DNA of 20,480 nucleotides from an uncultured Allobaculum sp. (GTDB taxonomy: Bacteria > Bacillota_I > Bacilli_A > Erysipelotrichales > Erysipelotrichaceae). Below the pieces are notes generated by a model that did no database searches, was not told the origin of the DNA, and saw only the letters and a list, made by a program, of their open reading frames with translations. The DNA lies in NCBI GenBank assembly GCA_910579655.1, contig CAJTVE010000056.1, positions 1-20,480 of the forward strand. Reading direction: 5' to 3'. Shown here piece by piece: positions 6,989 to 14,779 of the stretch; position 1 is the first letter of the stretch; each line of letters starts with the position of its first letter. The position numbers and the translations under genes are program-made.

Positions 6989-7813
6989 ATGATGAAGATT
7001 CTGACGCTCAATACTCACTCTCTTCAGGAAAAAGAAATGGACCTGAAACAGCAGATTCTTGCTGAATTTATTGAAAAAGAACAGCCGGATGTCGTTGCTT
7101 TGCAGGAAGTCAATCAGACCATGAGTGCGGATGCGCTGCCGGCTTTACCCCCTCGGTATGTGGCTGTGCAGAATGGGGTGCCCATGAAAGCCGATAACTA
7201 TGCCAACGCACTTCAAAACAAGCTGATTGCTCTCAATCAGGATTACTATTTTGCCTGGCTGCCCATGAAGGTCGGCTATGACAAATACGATGAAGGCCTG
7301 GCTATTTTCTCCAGAAAACCGATTCTGAATGTCCGTCATTTCCAGGTGTCAAAAGATTACGAATATACCAACTACCGGATTCGTATGGCTCTTGGTATTG
7401 AAACGGAAGATGGATGGTTCTTCAGCACCCATATGAGCTGGTGGAATGATCCAGAAGAACCGTTTGCCAAAGAATGGAAAAAACTGAAAGAGAAAGTTTC
7501 AGATCTGCCGCAAGTCTTCTTGATGGGTGACTTCAATGGGGATGCAAATGTCCGCAATGAAACCTATGATGAGATCAGAAATTCCGGCTGGTTTGATACT
7601 TACGAACTTGCTTTGCGCAAAGACGAAGGCTGGACAGTTTCCGGTACGATTGATGGCTGGCATGACCAGAAAGAAGTCGAACACCGGCGAATTGATCTGA
7701 TCTGGTCCAAGCAAGCTGTTTGTGTCCACTCCAGTGAAGTGGTCTTCAATGGAGTGAATCAGCCCATTCTTTCCGACCATTTTGGAGTCATGGCTCAGTA
7801 CGAATCTAAATAA
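6989..7813 (+). CDS. mapP: Endonuclease/exonuclease/phosphatase-fold protein, probable maltose-6'-phosphate phosphatase
   Basis: A 274-residue cytoplasmic metal-dependent phosphoesterase. The fold's active-site set is complete: Asn8 in LTLNTH, Glu40 in ALQEVNQ, His148 in STHMSWW, Asp181 and Asn183 in GDFNGD, Asp236 in RRIDLIW, and Asp263-His264 in SDHFGV. Its gene follows the PTS gene by 39 bp, with AAAGGAG 6 nt before the first of two adjacent ATG codons, and shares its terminator. In Enterococcus faecalis a protein of this fold encoded beside the maltose PTS (MapP) removes phosphate from maltose-6'-phosphate, and the same job is inferred here from context. No maltose phosphorylase, glucosidase or phosphoglucomutase gene follows, so free maltose would have to be processed by enzymes encoded elsewhere. 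The fold is certain and the substrate is likely but unproven. Confidence 0.82.
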   Translation: MMKILTLNTHSLQEKEMDLKQQILAEFIEKEQPDVVALQEVNQTMSADALPALPPRYVAVQNGVPMKADNYANALQNKLIALNQDYYFAWLPMKVGYDKYDEGLAIFSRKPILNVRHFQVSKDYEYTNYRIRMALGIETEDGWFFSTHMSWWNDPEEPFAKEWKKLKEKVSDLPQVFLMGDFNGDANVRNETYDEIRNSGWFDTYELALRKDEGWTVSGTIDGWHDQKEVEHRRIDLIWSKQAVCVHSSEVVFNGVNQPILSDHFGVMAQYESK

Positions 7814-7830
7814 TTAAACAAATTGTATAC

Positions 7831-7862
7831 GCTGACTGTCTTTGGATGGTCAGCTTTTTTTG
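7831..7862 (+). terminator. Rho-independent terminator of the PTS-phosphatase operon
   Basis: Stem GCTGACTGTC / GATGGTCAGC (10 bp with two G-U pairs), loop TTTG, followed by eight T. It starts 17 nt after the phosphatase stop codon. Confidence 0.88.
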
Positions 7863-8497
7863 ATTCCTGTTTTTCAAAAAGAGAAGCGAGAATATCCATT
7901 TTACATGGACCGTATCTGGAATTCTCATCAAAAAAGTCGATAAAAATAAAAAGCGATAAGGAACAGCAAAGAAATGGCCCTCTACAGGAAGTCGTCATTT
8001 CTGCGGTATAGAAAGAGAACCAGCAGCCGATTTATTGGGGATTTATACCCAACTGATACGAAATGATATGAAACCGTTAGTATTTGATCCGAAGAGAGAA
8101 GGCGGAGAATAGAATGTTTGTCTGATAAACTGCAAAGGATGATTATATCAACAAAAGCGACGAGATAGCAGTGATTTTTCGGTTATTTTAAATTTATGCA
8201 TCTTTATGTTTTGTTAAAGTGAAGACAAAGGAAAAGTCCAAAGAAATGCAGTTTTGTATGGGTGTTTCCTTTGCTTTTTTCTGCTTGCATTGATTTGAAA
8301 AAGTGACGGAAAAAAGGGGTGTCTGAAGAAGGAGACGTGTGATCCGGTGTGATCTGCCTACGGGAAATGCTTCGACGTTTTTAAATTTTCTTAGATTTTC
8401 TTGTCTGATCTTCTTGTGATCATGTTTGCTTTTGGAGCTTCACGTTGGATGCCCACGCAGAAAAAAAGAATACTCAGAATCAGAAAGGATGATTGCA
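7863..8497. other. Intergenic region before the VWA surface protein
   Basis: About 630 bp with no convincing gene. A good AAGGAG (8329-8334) stands only 4 nt before a GTG at 8339 that opens a 26-codon frame ending at 8419; this could be a leader peptide but is weakly supported. No clear -35/-10 pair for the downstream gene was found. A long-looped hairpin with a T-run is listed separately. Confidence 0.45.
8226..8280 (+). terminator. Orphan terminator-like hairpin
   Basis: Perfect 9-bp arms CAAAGGAAA (8226-8234) and TTTCCTTTG (8265-8273) enclose 30 nt and are followed by CTTTTTT. No gene ends nearby, since the phosphatase operon already has a terminator 360 bp upstream. It could end a small RNA or act as an attenuator in the leader of the VWA gene. 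Confidence 0.4.
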
Positions 8498-10801
8498 GTG
8501 ACCGTACATTTCGAAAAAAACAGTCTGGCAAAATGGGTGACGATTTTAACGGCTTTGATTCTAAGCGCCAGCATGGCTCTTTCCATACTTCCAACCGACG
8601 TTTATGCTCAGGCTTTTGATGAGTCTGATTCGCCCCAGACAACCGAACCGGCAGGCCAGAGAAGTCAGGTACGGCTGGACGAAAAGCTGACTGATCCAAC
8701 TACAGTTTTGCAGGCAAGTCCGGATCGGGCAGGGGATGTACTGACCTCTAAGAATGTGCGTCAGAGCAGCGAAGGATTCAACATTGAACTCTCGGCTTTG
8801 TCGAGTGCTGAAAGAATCAGTACGCAGCTCGAAGAACCGATGGACATCGTTCTGGTCCTCGATACTTCGGGAACCATGACGGTGAATTTTGGCCAGGATT
8901 CGTCTGGTCAGAATATGACCCGCATGCAGGCGATGCAAAAAGCTGTCAATGAATTTATCGATGAAGTCCAGGCATCCAACCAGGAAGCAAGTGAAGCAAG
9001 TGAACAAAGCCAGATCGGAATCATTACCTTTGGCGATGAAGCCGATCTGAATCTTCCGCTGACCAGTGATCTGAATCAGGCCAGGAAAGTCATTGATGGT
9101 CTCAAACCCTTTGGGGTGACGTATACCGATAAAGCGTTTATCAAAGCAAGAGAACTGCTTCAGTCGACGCCTTCAACTGACAATCGTCGCAAAGTTGTGA
9201 TTTTCTTCAGTGATGGGGTTCCATCCAATGGTTATGGCTTTACCCGAAGTATCGCGGATTCGGCTGTTGAAAATGCCTATCAGATTAAAAGTGGCTATCA
9301 AGGAACAGTCTACTCGATCGGAATTTTCGGCACGGCCGATCCGGATGCCTCGATTCTGCTTCCGGAAGATAGTCGAAAAGATAACGAGAACCGCTTCATG
9401 CAGGCTCTGTCCAGCAACTTTCCAGACGCAAAAAATTACTCAACCAAAGGGGATCTTGGTCTGCGCTATTCCTACCGCTACTATATGAGTGCCCAGGATC
9501 CAAGTGCCTTGCTGAATGTCTTCGAGACCATTTTTGAAAGCATGACCATGGAATCCGGCTATCCGATTGAAACCAATCCGGATGCCCCGAGTCTGAGTGG
9601 ATATACCACGATGACTGACCAGATGGGAGACTGGATGGAAGTCTGTTCAAATCCACTGCTGAATTATCAAGGACGTCAGTACGAGCCGGTTTACATCCAG
9701 CAAAAGGGGAATACCACAACGTATCGGTATTCCGGTTTTGTTGAGGGCAATGTGCTGACGGGTCAGAAAATTTACGATCTGGCCGTAACGGTAGAAGTCG
9801 ATATAAGCACGCATCCAGGCAGGCAGGGGGATGAAGTTCTGTTTCGCTTCCCGGCTGCTTTACTGCCGATGACTTATTATCGGAAAAATGGACAGGAAGA
9901 TGTGGAAACAATACCGGCCCTGCCAATTTCCCTGCAGTACAAGACCCGGATTAAACCGGCCATGGCCAATACGCTCAACGGTTTAGATCTGGATGCGAAT
10001 GCACTTCAATGGATCCAGGAGCACCAGGAAAATGATCAGGTTCGTTTTTATGCCAATGTCTTTCAGAAACAGGGAAAGAATGATTTTGAAAGTGGAGCCA
10101 CCGCCATTTTCCGACCAGCTTCAGAACCAATTCCAGCTTCAGAAACACCCACAGCAGAAAATGACAATACCTGGAGTGATTACCAGCTCGAAAAAGAGGA
10201 CAATGTCACCGACAGTGCCTCATTTCGACAGAAGGGAACCATTGAAAATGGCCTGCGCGAGATTCAGTATGGCAACAATGGCGTGATGGTCTATGGCGTC
10301 AATACCGATCTGGAAGTGTACAAATTCGTTCAGGCCGACCGGACTTTGACCATTCCGGACCAGGATTTCCGCTTTCTGATTACGCTCAATGATGCCAATG
10401 GGCAACCATGGACCGGAACTTTAGAAGCCGAAAAGCTGACAGAACAAAGTCCGGATACCTATATTGCGATGGATCCGGTTGAGATTGTGAATGGCCAGGG
10501 ATCTTTTATTTTAAAAAACAGAGAAAAGATCCGGATTCATGCGCTGCCGCTCTATGCCAGTCTCCATGTAGAAGAAGACACCAGTCAGAGCATGCCTGGC
10601 TTTACCTCGATCAGTCCGGCTGTTGACACCACTGTCCTGCCGCAGGGAATGGAACCGATTGCGTTTATCAACACCTACCAGCCAGAACCGCTGATCCTGA
10701 GTGCTTTGCAGACTGGTTTTAGCGGGGGAAGAATCTTTCGGGCCGTGAGTGGCAAGAGAGCGACGTATTCCAGTTTCGGATTGATGCCGAAAGCCCAATA
10801 G
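8498..10801 (+). CDS. Secreted VWA-domain adhesin/pilin-like protein, N-terminal part (frameshifted)
   Basis: The N-terminal 767 residues of a surface protein. The GTG at 8498 is preferred because AAAGGA lies 8 nt upstream; an ATG at 8489 overlaps that site. A signal peptide (basic start, hydrophobic about 11-30, cleavage likely after VYA at 35-37) leads to a VWA domain (about 115-380) with a MIDAS motif DTSGT at 122-126, TYTDKAF as the MIDAS Thr region and FFSDGVPS as the distal Asp. A less clear beta-rich region follows, then the start of Spy0128/FctA-like pilin repeats, marked by the closing FINTYQP motif. VWA tip adhesins of Gram-positive pili have a similar plan. The last 25 or so codons are out of frame: after the G tract at 10724-10728 the reading runs to TAG at 10799 through unrelated residues, while the +1 frame continues the repeat. 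It should be read together with 10723-13401. Confidence 0.85.
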   Translation: MTVHFEKNSLAKWVTILTALILSASMALSILPTDVYAQAFDESDSPQTTEPAGQRSQVRLDEKLTDPTTVLQASPDRAGDVLTSKNVRQSSEGFNIELSALSSAERISTQLEEPMDIVLVLDTSGTMTVNFGQDSSGQNMTRMQAMQKAVNEFIDEVQASNQEASEASEQSQIGIITFGDEADLNLPLTSDLNQARKVIDGLKPFGVTYTDKAFIKARELLQSTPSTDNRRKVVIFFSDGVPSNGYGFTRSIADSAVENAYQIKSGYQGTVYSIGIFGTADPDASILLPEDSRKDNENRFMQALSSNFPDAKNYSTKGDLGLRYSYRYYMSAQDPSALLNVFETIFESMTMESGYPIETNPDAPSLSGYTTMTDQMGDWMEVCSNPLLNYQGRQYEPVYIQQKGNTTTYRYSGFVEGNVLTGQKIYDLAVTVEVDISTHPGRQGDEVLFRFPAALLPMTYYRKNGQEDVETIPALPISLQYKTRIKPAMANTLNGLDLDANALQWIQEHQENDQVRFYANVFQKQGKNDFESGATAIFRPASEPIPASETPTAENDNTWSDYQLEKEDNVTDSASFRQKGTIENGLREIQYGNNGVMVYGVNTDLEVYKFVQADRTLTIPDQDFRFLITLNDANGQPWTGTLEAEKLTEQSPDTYIAMDPVEIVNGQGSFILKNREKIRIHALPLYASLHVEEDTSQSMPGFTSISPAVDTTVLPQGMEPIAFINTYQPEPLILSALQTGFSGGRIFRAVSGKRATYSSFGLMPKAQ

Positions 10802-13401
10802 ATGCACCGCTTCCATCGCCAAATACGGTCAACGTGACCAGTCAAAGTTCAAATCATGCATTTGCCTTTGGATCTGTGGCCTTTGAAAAGCCTGGTATCT
10901 ATTCGTATTATGTTTCCGAAAGCCGTACCGGTCAGTATGATCTTCCAGGCATTAAAGAGTCCATGGAAGTCTATCGAGTTACTCTTGAGATCACCCAGAA
11001 TCCGACAGATGGAAAACTGACCGCTTCAAAACCAGTAATTGTTTGCCTGCGGGATCAGGATGGAAATAAAACTGAGAATCCACCGGTTGATCAGATTTCC
11101 TTTACCAATACCTATTCCGTTGGAAATGCGGTGTATACCCCGATTCTGACCAAGACGCTGGAGGGAGATGTGGATGGACTTCCTGAGGCCATGCAGACGT
11201 TCTGGTTTGAAATGAGTACGACAGATCCAAATGCGCCGATGCCAGACGGTGACTTCCAGACGGATGGAAATACCAGGACACTGATTGTCAACAATGCGGG
11301 AACCCTGATTTCCTTTGGCCCGATCAGCTTTACATCAGAAAACGCTGACCATACGTATGAATATACTTTCAAAGAGGTGGCTGGAAGCATAGAGGGTATG
11401 ACCTATTCGTCAACGGTCTATCATCTTTCCTTAACTGTCACCAAGAGATCTGTCAAAGACGAGGTTGTACTTGAAGTCATTCCAACATGGAGTGTTGAGG
11501 ATGAAAATCGAGAAGAGGAAACTGAGAATTCAGATAACACGCAGGCAGATCAGAGGGCACTTCTACCTTTACCAGCCGAGGAGTCTCCAGTCTTTGAAAA
11601 TACCTATTTCTACCAGCCGGCAGACGTGAAGCTGCAAGGGGAAGTGTATTTCAATGACCAGCTGGTCAAAACCCCGGAATTGTTTACTTTTTCTATGACC
11701 TGGGCAGATGAATCGACAAAAGCAGCTTACGAACAGGGAATCATTCAGTCCAATCCTTCCGTCAAGCCAGAGAATGAAATTTTGCAGACACTGCCCAATA
11801 CCGATGCCGGAACATTCCAGTTCGATACGCTGACGTTTAGCAGACCAGGAAACTATTTCTTCAAAATCACTGAAAATGATCCCTATAACCTGGCTGGATA
11901 TGGAGCTAAGGTTGATCATTCAAGAGAATATGCAGTTGTTCAGGTCACAACCCCAGAAAATCCTGCGATATCCAGCAAGCTTGAAGCGAGCGTGTATTAC
12001 ATCAATGCTAAAAATCCACAGACAACGATCGACAGGGCGCAATTCTATAATTATTACAAAGCCGTGTTTGATCCTGACGAAGCGTTGACCATTCCGGCCA
12101 TCAAGCATTTCCAGCATAAAAACGGATCTCCATTAACGGAGGCAGAAAAGAATCTGAGTTTTACGTTTGAACTGACTTCATTGGATACACAGGGTGAGTC
12201 GGTCTATCGTTTCTTTAAACCGGAAGGAGAACAGTTTAATGTTCTCGATGGTGTGACCTACAATGCTCCGGGAACGTATACGTATCAACTCCAAGAAAGC
12301 CCGCAGTTAGGCGGCTACCCGGCTGGAAATATCGATTTTGATTCGAGCGTGTATACCATCACGGTAAAAGTTGGAACAAAACCAGCCAAAAAGCCGACGG
12401 ATCCAGACAACCCGGCAGCGGAGGCCGATCCGATCAATCCTGAAGAGCAGACCGGCCTTCTCTATATTGAATCCGTAACGATCCTTAAAGATGGAAATAA
12501 GATAGACTGGGATAAAGACAAGGAAGAGCTGGATCCGCTGGTTTTCAGCAATTCCTGCAAGCGGACTCCAGTCACCGCGCCTGCCTTTACGCCGGCAAAG
12601 AAAATCCTGCGCAATGACACGCTTTCGGAAGGTCAGTTTACATTCCAGTACACAGTCAATTCTGAACAGATCGATGGCTGGGCGGTGAATCTCAATGATG
12701 ATCTGACCATTGATGAGCAAGGGAATATCACAGTAACAAACAAGGCTGATGGGACCATTCCGCCCCTTTCACTGACCTTTACCCAGCCCGGAACTTACAC
12801 AGTGACTCTGGAAGAAATTGGTGAAGAGAACGATGAATTTTACTATGACCAGTCCGTTCTGAGCTGGACCTATGTAGTTACCGAAGAAAATGGCCAGCTC
12901 AGTTATACGCTGACTCAACCACCCCAGCCGGCTGCCTTCACCAATGCCCGCAAAAGCCAAAGTCCGCAAAATCCAGGCGGCGGTGGATCCGGAGGCAATG
13001 GGAATGGCGGCAATAATGGAGGATCCAATAACAACACGAACAATGGATCCAACAATGGCGGCTCTGGCAATGGATCTAACAATGGATCGAATAATGGTTC
13101 GAATAATGGAAATGCCGGAAACGGATCGAATAGTGGATCTGGCAGCGGTTCGAATGGTGGTTCCAGTAATGGTTCCAGCAACAGTTCGAACAACTCGAAC
13201 CACGGAGCAAATCTAGGCGGCACCAATTCTTCTGGTACCCAGCCCACTCAGACAAAAACATCGGGTTCTTCTAAGAGCGCACCAACAGCACTTAGAACGG
13301 ATACTTATTTCTGGCTGATAAGTGGAACAGCCGCCGCAGCAATCCTTCTTCTTTCTTACATGCAGGAAAAGAAGCTGAAAAGATCCTTGAACAAGCGCTA
13401 A
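10723..13401 (+). CDS. C-terminal part of the VWA/pilin-repeat surface protein (out of frame, no own start)
   Basis: This frame opens just after a TAG at 10720 and continues the protein interrupted at 10724-10728. It begins KNLSGREWQESDVFQF, the classic opening of a Spy0128/FctA-type isopeptide pilin repeat. About five repeats follow. Each has a YxY/FxVxE-type strand (YSYYVSE, YEYTFKE, YFFKITE, YTYQLQE, YTVTLEE) with the Glu expected to catalyse Lys-Asn isopeptide bonds, and ends near FxN (FTNTYS, FENTYF, FYNYYK, FSNSCK, FTNARK). A Gly/Asn/Ser spacer, the tail ALRTDT, a hydrophobic segment (WLISGTAAAAILLLSY) and a basic end KKLKRSLNKR form the anchor. The first in-frame start, GTG at 10834, has no ribosome binding site, so separate translation is unlikely. 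The part is a frameshifted continuation, a phase-variable state or a sequencing error. Confidence 0.85.
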   Translation, partial: RGKNLSGREWQESDVFQFRIDAESPIDAPLPSPNTVNVTSQSSNHAFAFGSVAFEKPGIYSYYVSESRTGQYDLPGIKESMEVYRVTLEITQNPTDGKLTASKPVIVCLRDQDGNKTENPPVDQISFTNTYSVGNAVYTPILTKTLEGDVDGLPEAMQTFWFEMSTTDPNAPMPDGDFQTDGNTRTLIVNNAGTLISFGPISFTSENADHTYEYTFKEVAGSIEGMTYSSTVYHLSLTVTKRSVKDEVVLEVIPTWSVEDENREEETENSDNTQADQRALLPLPAEESPVFENTYFYQPADVKLQGEVYFNDQLVKTPELFTFSMTWADESTKAAYEQGIIQSNPSVKPENEILQTLPNTDAGTFQFDTLTFSRPGNYFFKITENDPYNLAGYGAKVDHSREYAVVQVTTPENPAISSKLEASVYYINAKNPQTTIDRAQFYNYYKAVFDPDEALTIPAIKHFQHKNGSPLTEAEKNLSFTFELTSLDTQGESVYRFFKPEGEQFNVLDGVTYNAPGTYTYQLQESPQLGGYPAGNIDFDSSVYTITVKVGTKPAKKPTDPDNPAAEADPINPEEQTGLLYIESVTILKDGNKIDWDKDKEELDPLVFSNSCKRTPVTAPAFTPAKKILRNDTLSEGQFTFQYTVNSEQIDGWAVNLNDDLTIDEQGNITVTNKADGTIPPLSLTFTQPGTYTVTLEEIGEENDEFYYDQSVLSWTYVVTEENGQLSYTLTQPPQPAAFTNARKSQSPQNPGGGGSGGNGNGGNNGGSNNNTNNGSNNGGSGNGSNNGSNNGSNNGNAGNGSNSGSGSGSNGGSSNGSSNSSNNSNHGANLGGTNSSGTQPTQTKTSGSSKSAPTALRTDTYFWLISGTAAAAILLLSYMQEKKLKRSLNKR
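10724..10728 (+). other. GGGGG tract at the frameshift point
   Basis: The upstream frame reads ...GGT TTT AGC GGG GGA AGA, with five G. Adding one G gives AGC GGG GGG AAG AAT CTT TCG, which joins GFSGG directly to KNLSGREW and restores a single protein of about 1,634 residues. No ideal X XXY YYZ slippery heptamer is present, so programmed -1 frameshifting is less likely than a one-base loss. Confidence 0.75.
12976..13200 (+). repeat. Gly/Asn/Ser low-complexity spacer, degenerate AATGGATC repeats
   Basis: About 75 codons coding almost only Gly, Asn and Ser, built from short degenerate units such as AACAATGGATCC and AATGGTTCG. The spacer separates the pilin repeats from the membrane anchor and probably spans the cell wall. 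Such units can change in number by slippage or recombination. Confidence 0.85.
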
Positions 13402-13484
13402 ACCAGCAGCAGTTCAAGTGGCCAGACTCTGGCAAGAAAACCAGATCACCCAGTAAATCGAATCTGAAATCTGAAAATGACAAA

Positions 13485-13550
13485 GCCCCTGTACTAGGTG
13501 AAACGAGTTTGAATCGTTTGCTCAGGTACAGGGGCATTTTTGGCTTTTTG
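13485..13550. terminator. Long compound terminator between the surface gene and the LacI gene
   Basis: Perfect 10-bp arms GCCCCTGTAC (13485-13494) and GTACAGGGGC (13526-13535) enclose a second small hairpin (AAACGA / TCGTTT at 13501-13506 and 13514-13519). ATTTTTGGCTTTTT follows on the plus strand. The two flanking genes converge here, so it may stop transcription from both sides. Confidence 0.8.
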
Positions 13551-13603
13551 AACCAGAAAGAAATCTTCTGGGATTGTGGTCTTTAGAAAACAGGTGCTGG
13601 TCA

Positions 13604-14695
13604 CTATTGATTGACTGGCTGACCTTTGGCAATTTTGTCTCGCTCAGAAACGCTTTCAGTTTCTGTATGGGGTGGGCAGCAGCTCTGGCGTTTGATGATC
13701 TGGTAGGGAACCAGGGTTCGAGAAGCCATCAGCCCGGCATTTTCAAGGTGGTTCAGAGCCTGGCTGGCCGCTTCGATTCCAAGCTGGATGGCATTGACAT
13801 CGATGGAAGACAATGCTGGATCAGTCAACATACAGAAATATGAATTGTTAAAGGAAATCAGCGACAGATCCGTTGGAATGATCAGGCCCATTTCAGCACA
13901 GATTTGACGGACGATGATGCCGTAAATATCGTCGCTGACAACGACTGCGGTTGGATAGCTTGGATTTTTGCGATCCAGAAGTTCACGGATTTGCTCGAGG
14001 CCTTCATCATCCCCCTGTTCAATTTCCAAAGACAGTTCCGGAAGATTGGGCAGACCGTGCTCATTGAGGTACATTCGATATCCGCGTCGACGACTGGCTG
14101 AATAGATCTCACTGGAAGGTGAGCCGATGAAGGCGATCCGTTTATGACCCATATGGGCTAAATGGGCGGTTGCATCGTAGCCGGCCTGAATGTTGTCATA
14201 GTCGACACAGACCGTTTCTGCTTTATTGTTGGCGGGCTGGCCGATTTGAACGTAATCGATGCCTTCGTCATAGAGATACTGAATGACCTGATCATCCTTG
14301 CGGGAGAACAGAACAATATACGAGCTGGAAAAATCGGCTTTTTGAAGCTGACGGATAGCCTGAATGATTTCCTGATCGTCTTTACCGGTGATCGTTGCAC
14401 TCAGGCAATGACGCATATTGGCAAACTGGGTGATTCCGCGAATCACTTCCAGATAAAAAGGGTTTTCATAAGCAATTTCAGCTGAAGGCGGCATGATAAT
14501 CCCCAGAACAGAAAGAGGTTTGTTTTCAGCTGGAGCTTCAGCCGGTGTAGGCGGCTCATATCCAAGCTGGGCCATGGCCTTGCGGACACGGTCCTGGGTG
14601 CGTTTAGAAATCGAAGAACTGTTGCGGATGGTACGGGAAACCGTTGAAGGCGATACCTGGGCTAACGCTGCCACATTGCGAATGGTTACTGGCAT
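13604..14695 (-). CDS. LacI-family transcriptional regulator (possibly MalR-like)
   Basis: A 363-residue LacI/GalR-type regulator. The N-terminal helix-turn-helix and hinge (1-49) show TIRNVAALAQVSPSTVSRTI, then YEPP after the hinge helix. The periplasmic-binding-protein-like effector domain (from about 60) includes LGIIMP, NPFYLEVIRGI, HMGHKRIAFIGSP, RRRGYRMYL, AVVVSDD and a late DPALSSIDVNAIQLG motif. The start is the ATG at 14695, with AAAGGAG 11 nt upstream, rather than a longer frame to 14728. It stands alone, convergent with the surface gene. The overall look recalls maltose-operon repressors, and CGCAAAC-like half-sites stand before the PTS operon 9 kb away, so it is a candidate regulator of that operon. 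The class is certain and the MalR identity tentative. Confidence 0.92.
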   Translation of the reverse strand: MPVTIRNVAALAQVSPSTVSRTIRNSSSISKRTQDRVRKAMAQLGYEPPTPAEAPAENKPLSVLGIIMPPSAEIAYENPFYLEVIRGITQFANMRHCLSATITGKDDQEIIQAIRQLQKADFSSSYIVLFSRKDDQVIQYLYDEGIDYVQIGQPANNKAETVCVDYDNIQAGYDATAHLAHMGHKRIAFIGSPSSEIYSASRRRGYRMYLNEHGLPNLPELSLEIEQGDDEGLEQIRELLDRKNPSYPTAVVVSDDIYGIIVRQICAEMGLIIPTDLSLISFNNSYFCMLTDPALSSIDVNAIQLGIEAASQALNHLENAGLMASRTLVPYQIIKRQSCCPPHTETESVSERDKIAKGQPVNQ

Positions 14696-14751
14696 GGAAG
14701 ATACTGCTCCTTTCAAAAGCAAAAACAATGGATAAATACATGCTCAAAATA

Positions 14752-14779
14752 GATATAGAAAAAATCCGATAGAGGTCAA
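14752..14779 (-). promoter_or_regulatory. Putative promoter of the LacI-family gene
   Basis: On the minus strand, TTGACC (complement of 14774-14779) and TATATC (complement of 14752-14757) are 16 bp apart, about 55 nt before the start codon. A TGCAAACA half-site at 14806-14813 lies just upstream of the -35. Confidence 0.55.

Noticed and set aside
10724..10734. Programmed -1 ribosomal frameshift at the G tract
   Set aside because: The frame does not fit an X XXY YYZ slippery heptamer and no strong downstream stem or pseudoknot was recognised; a missing base is simpler.
12769..13247. Minus-strand repetitive frames rich in Ile/Arg or Pro/Leu opposite the Gly/Asn/Ser spacer
   Set aside because: They arise from the low-complexity codons of the surface protein and show no start signals.
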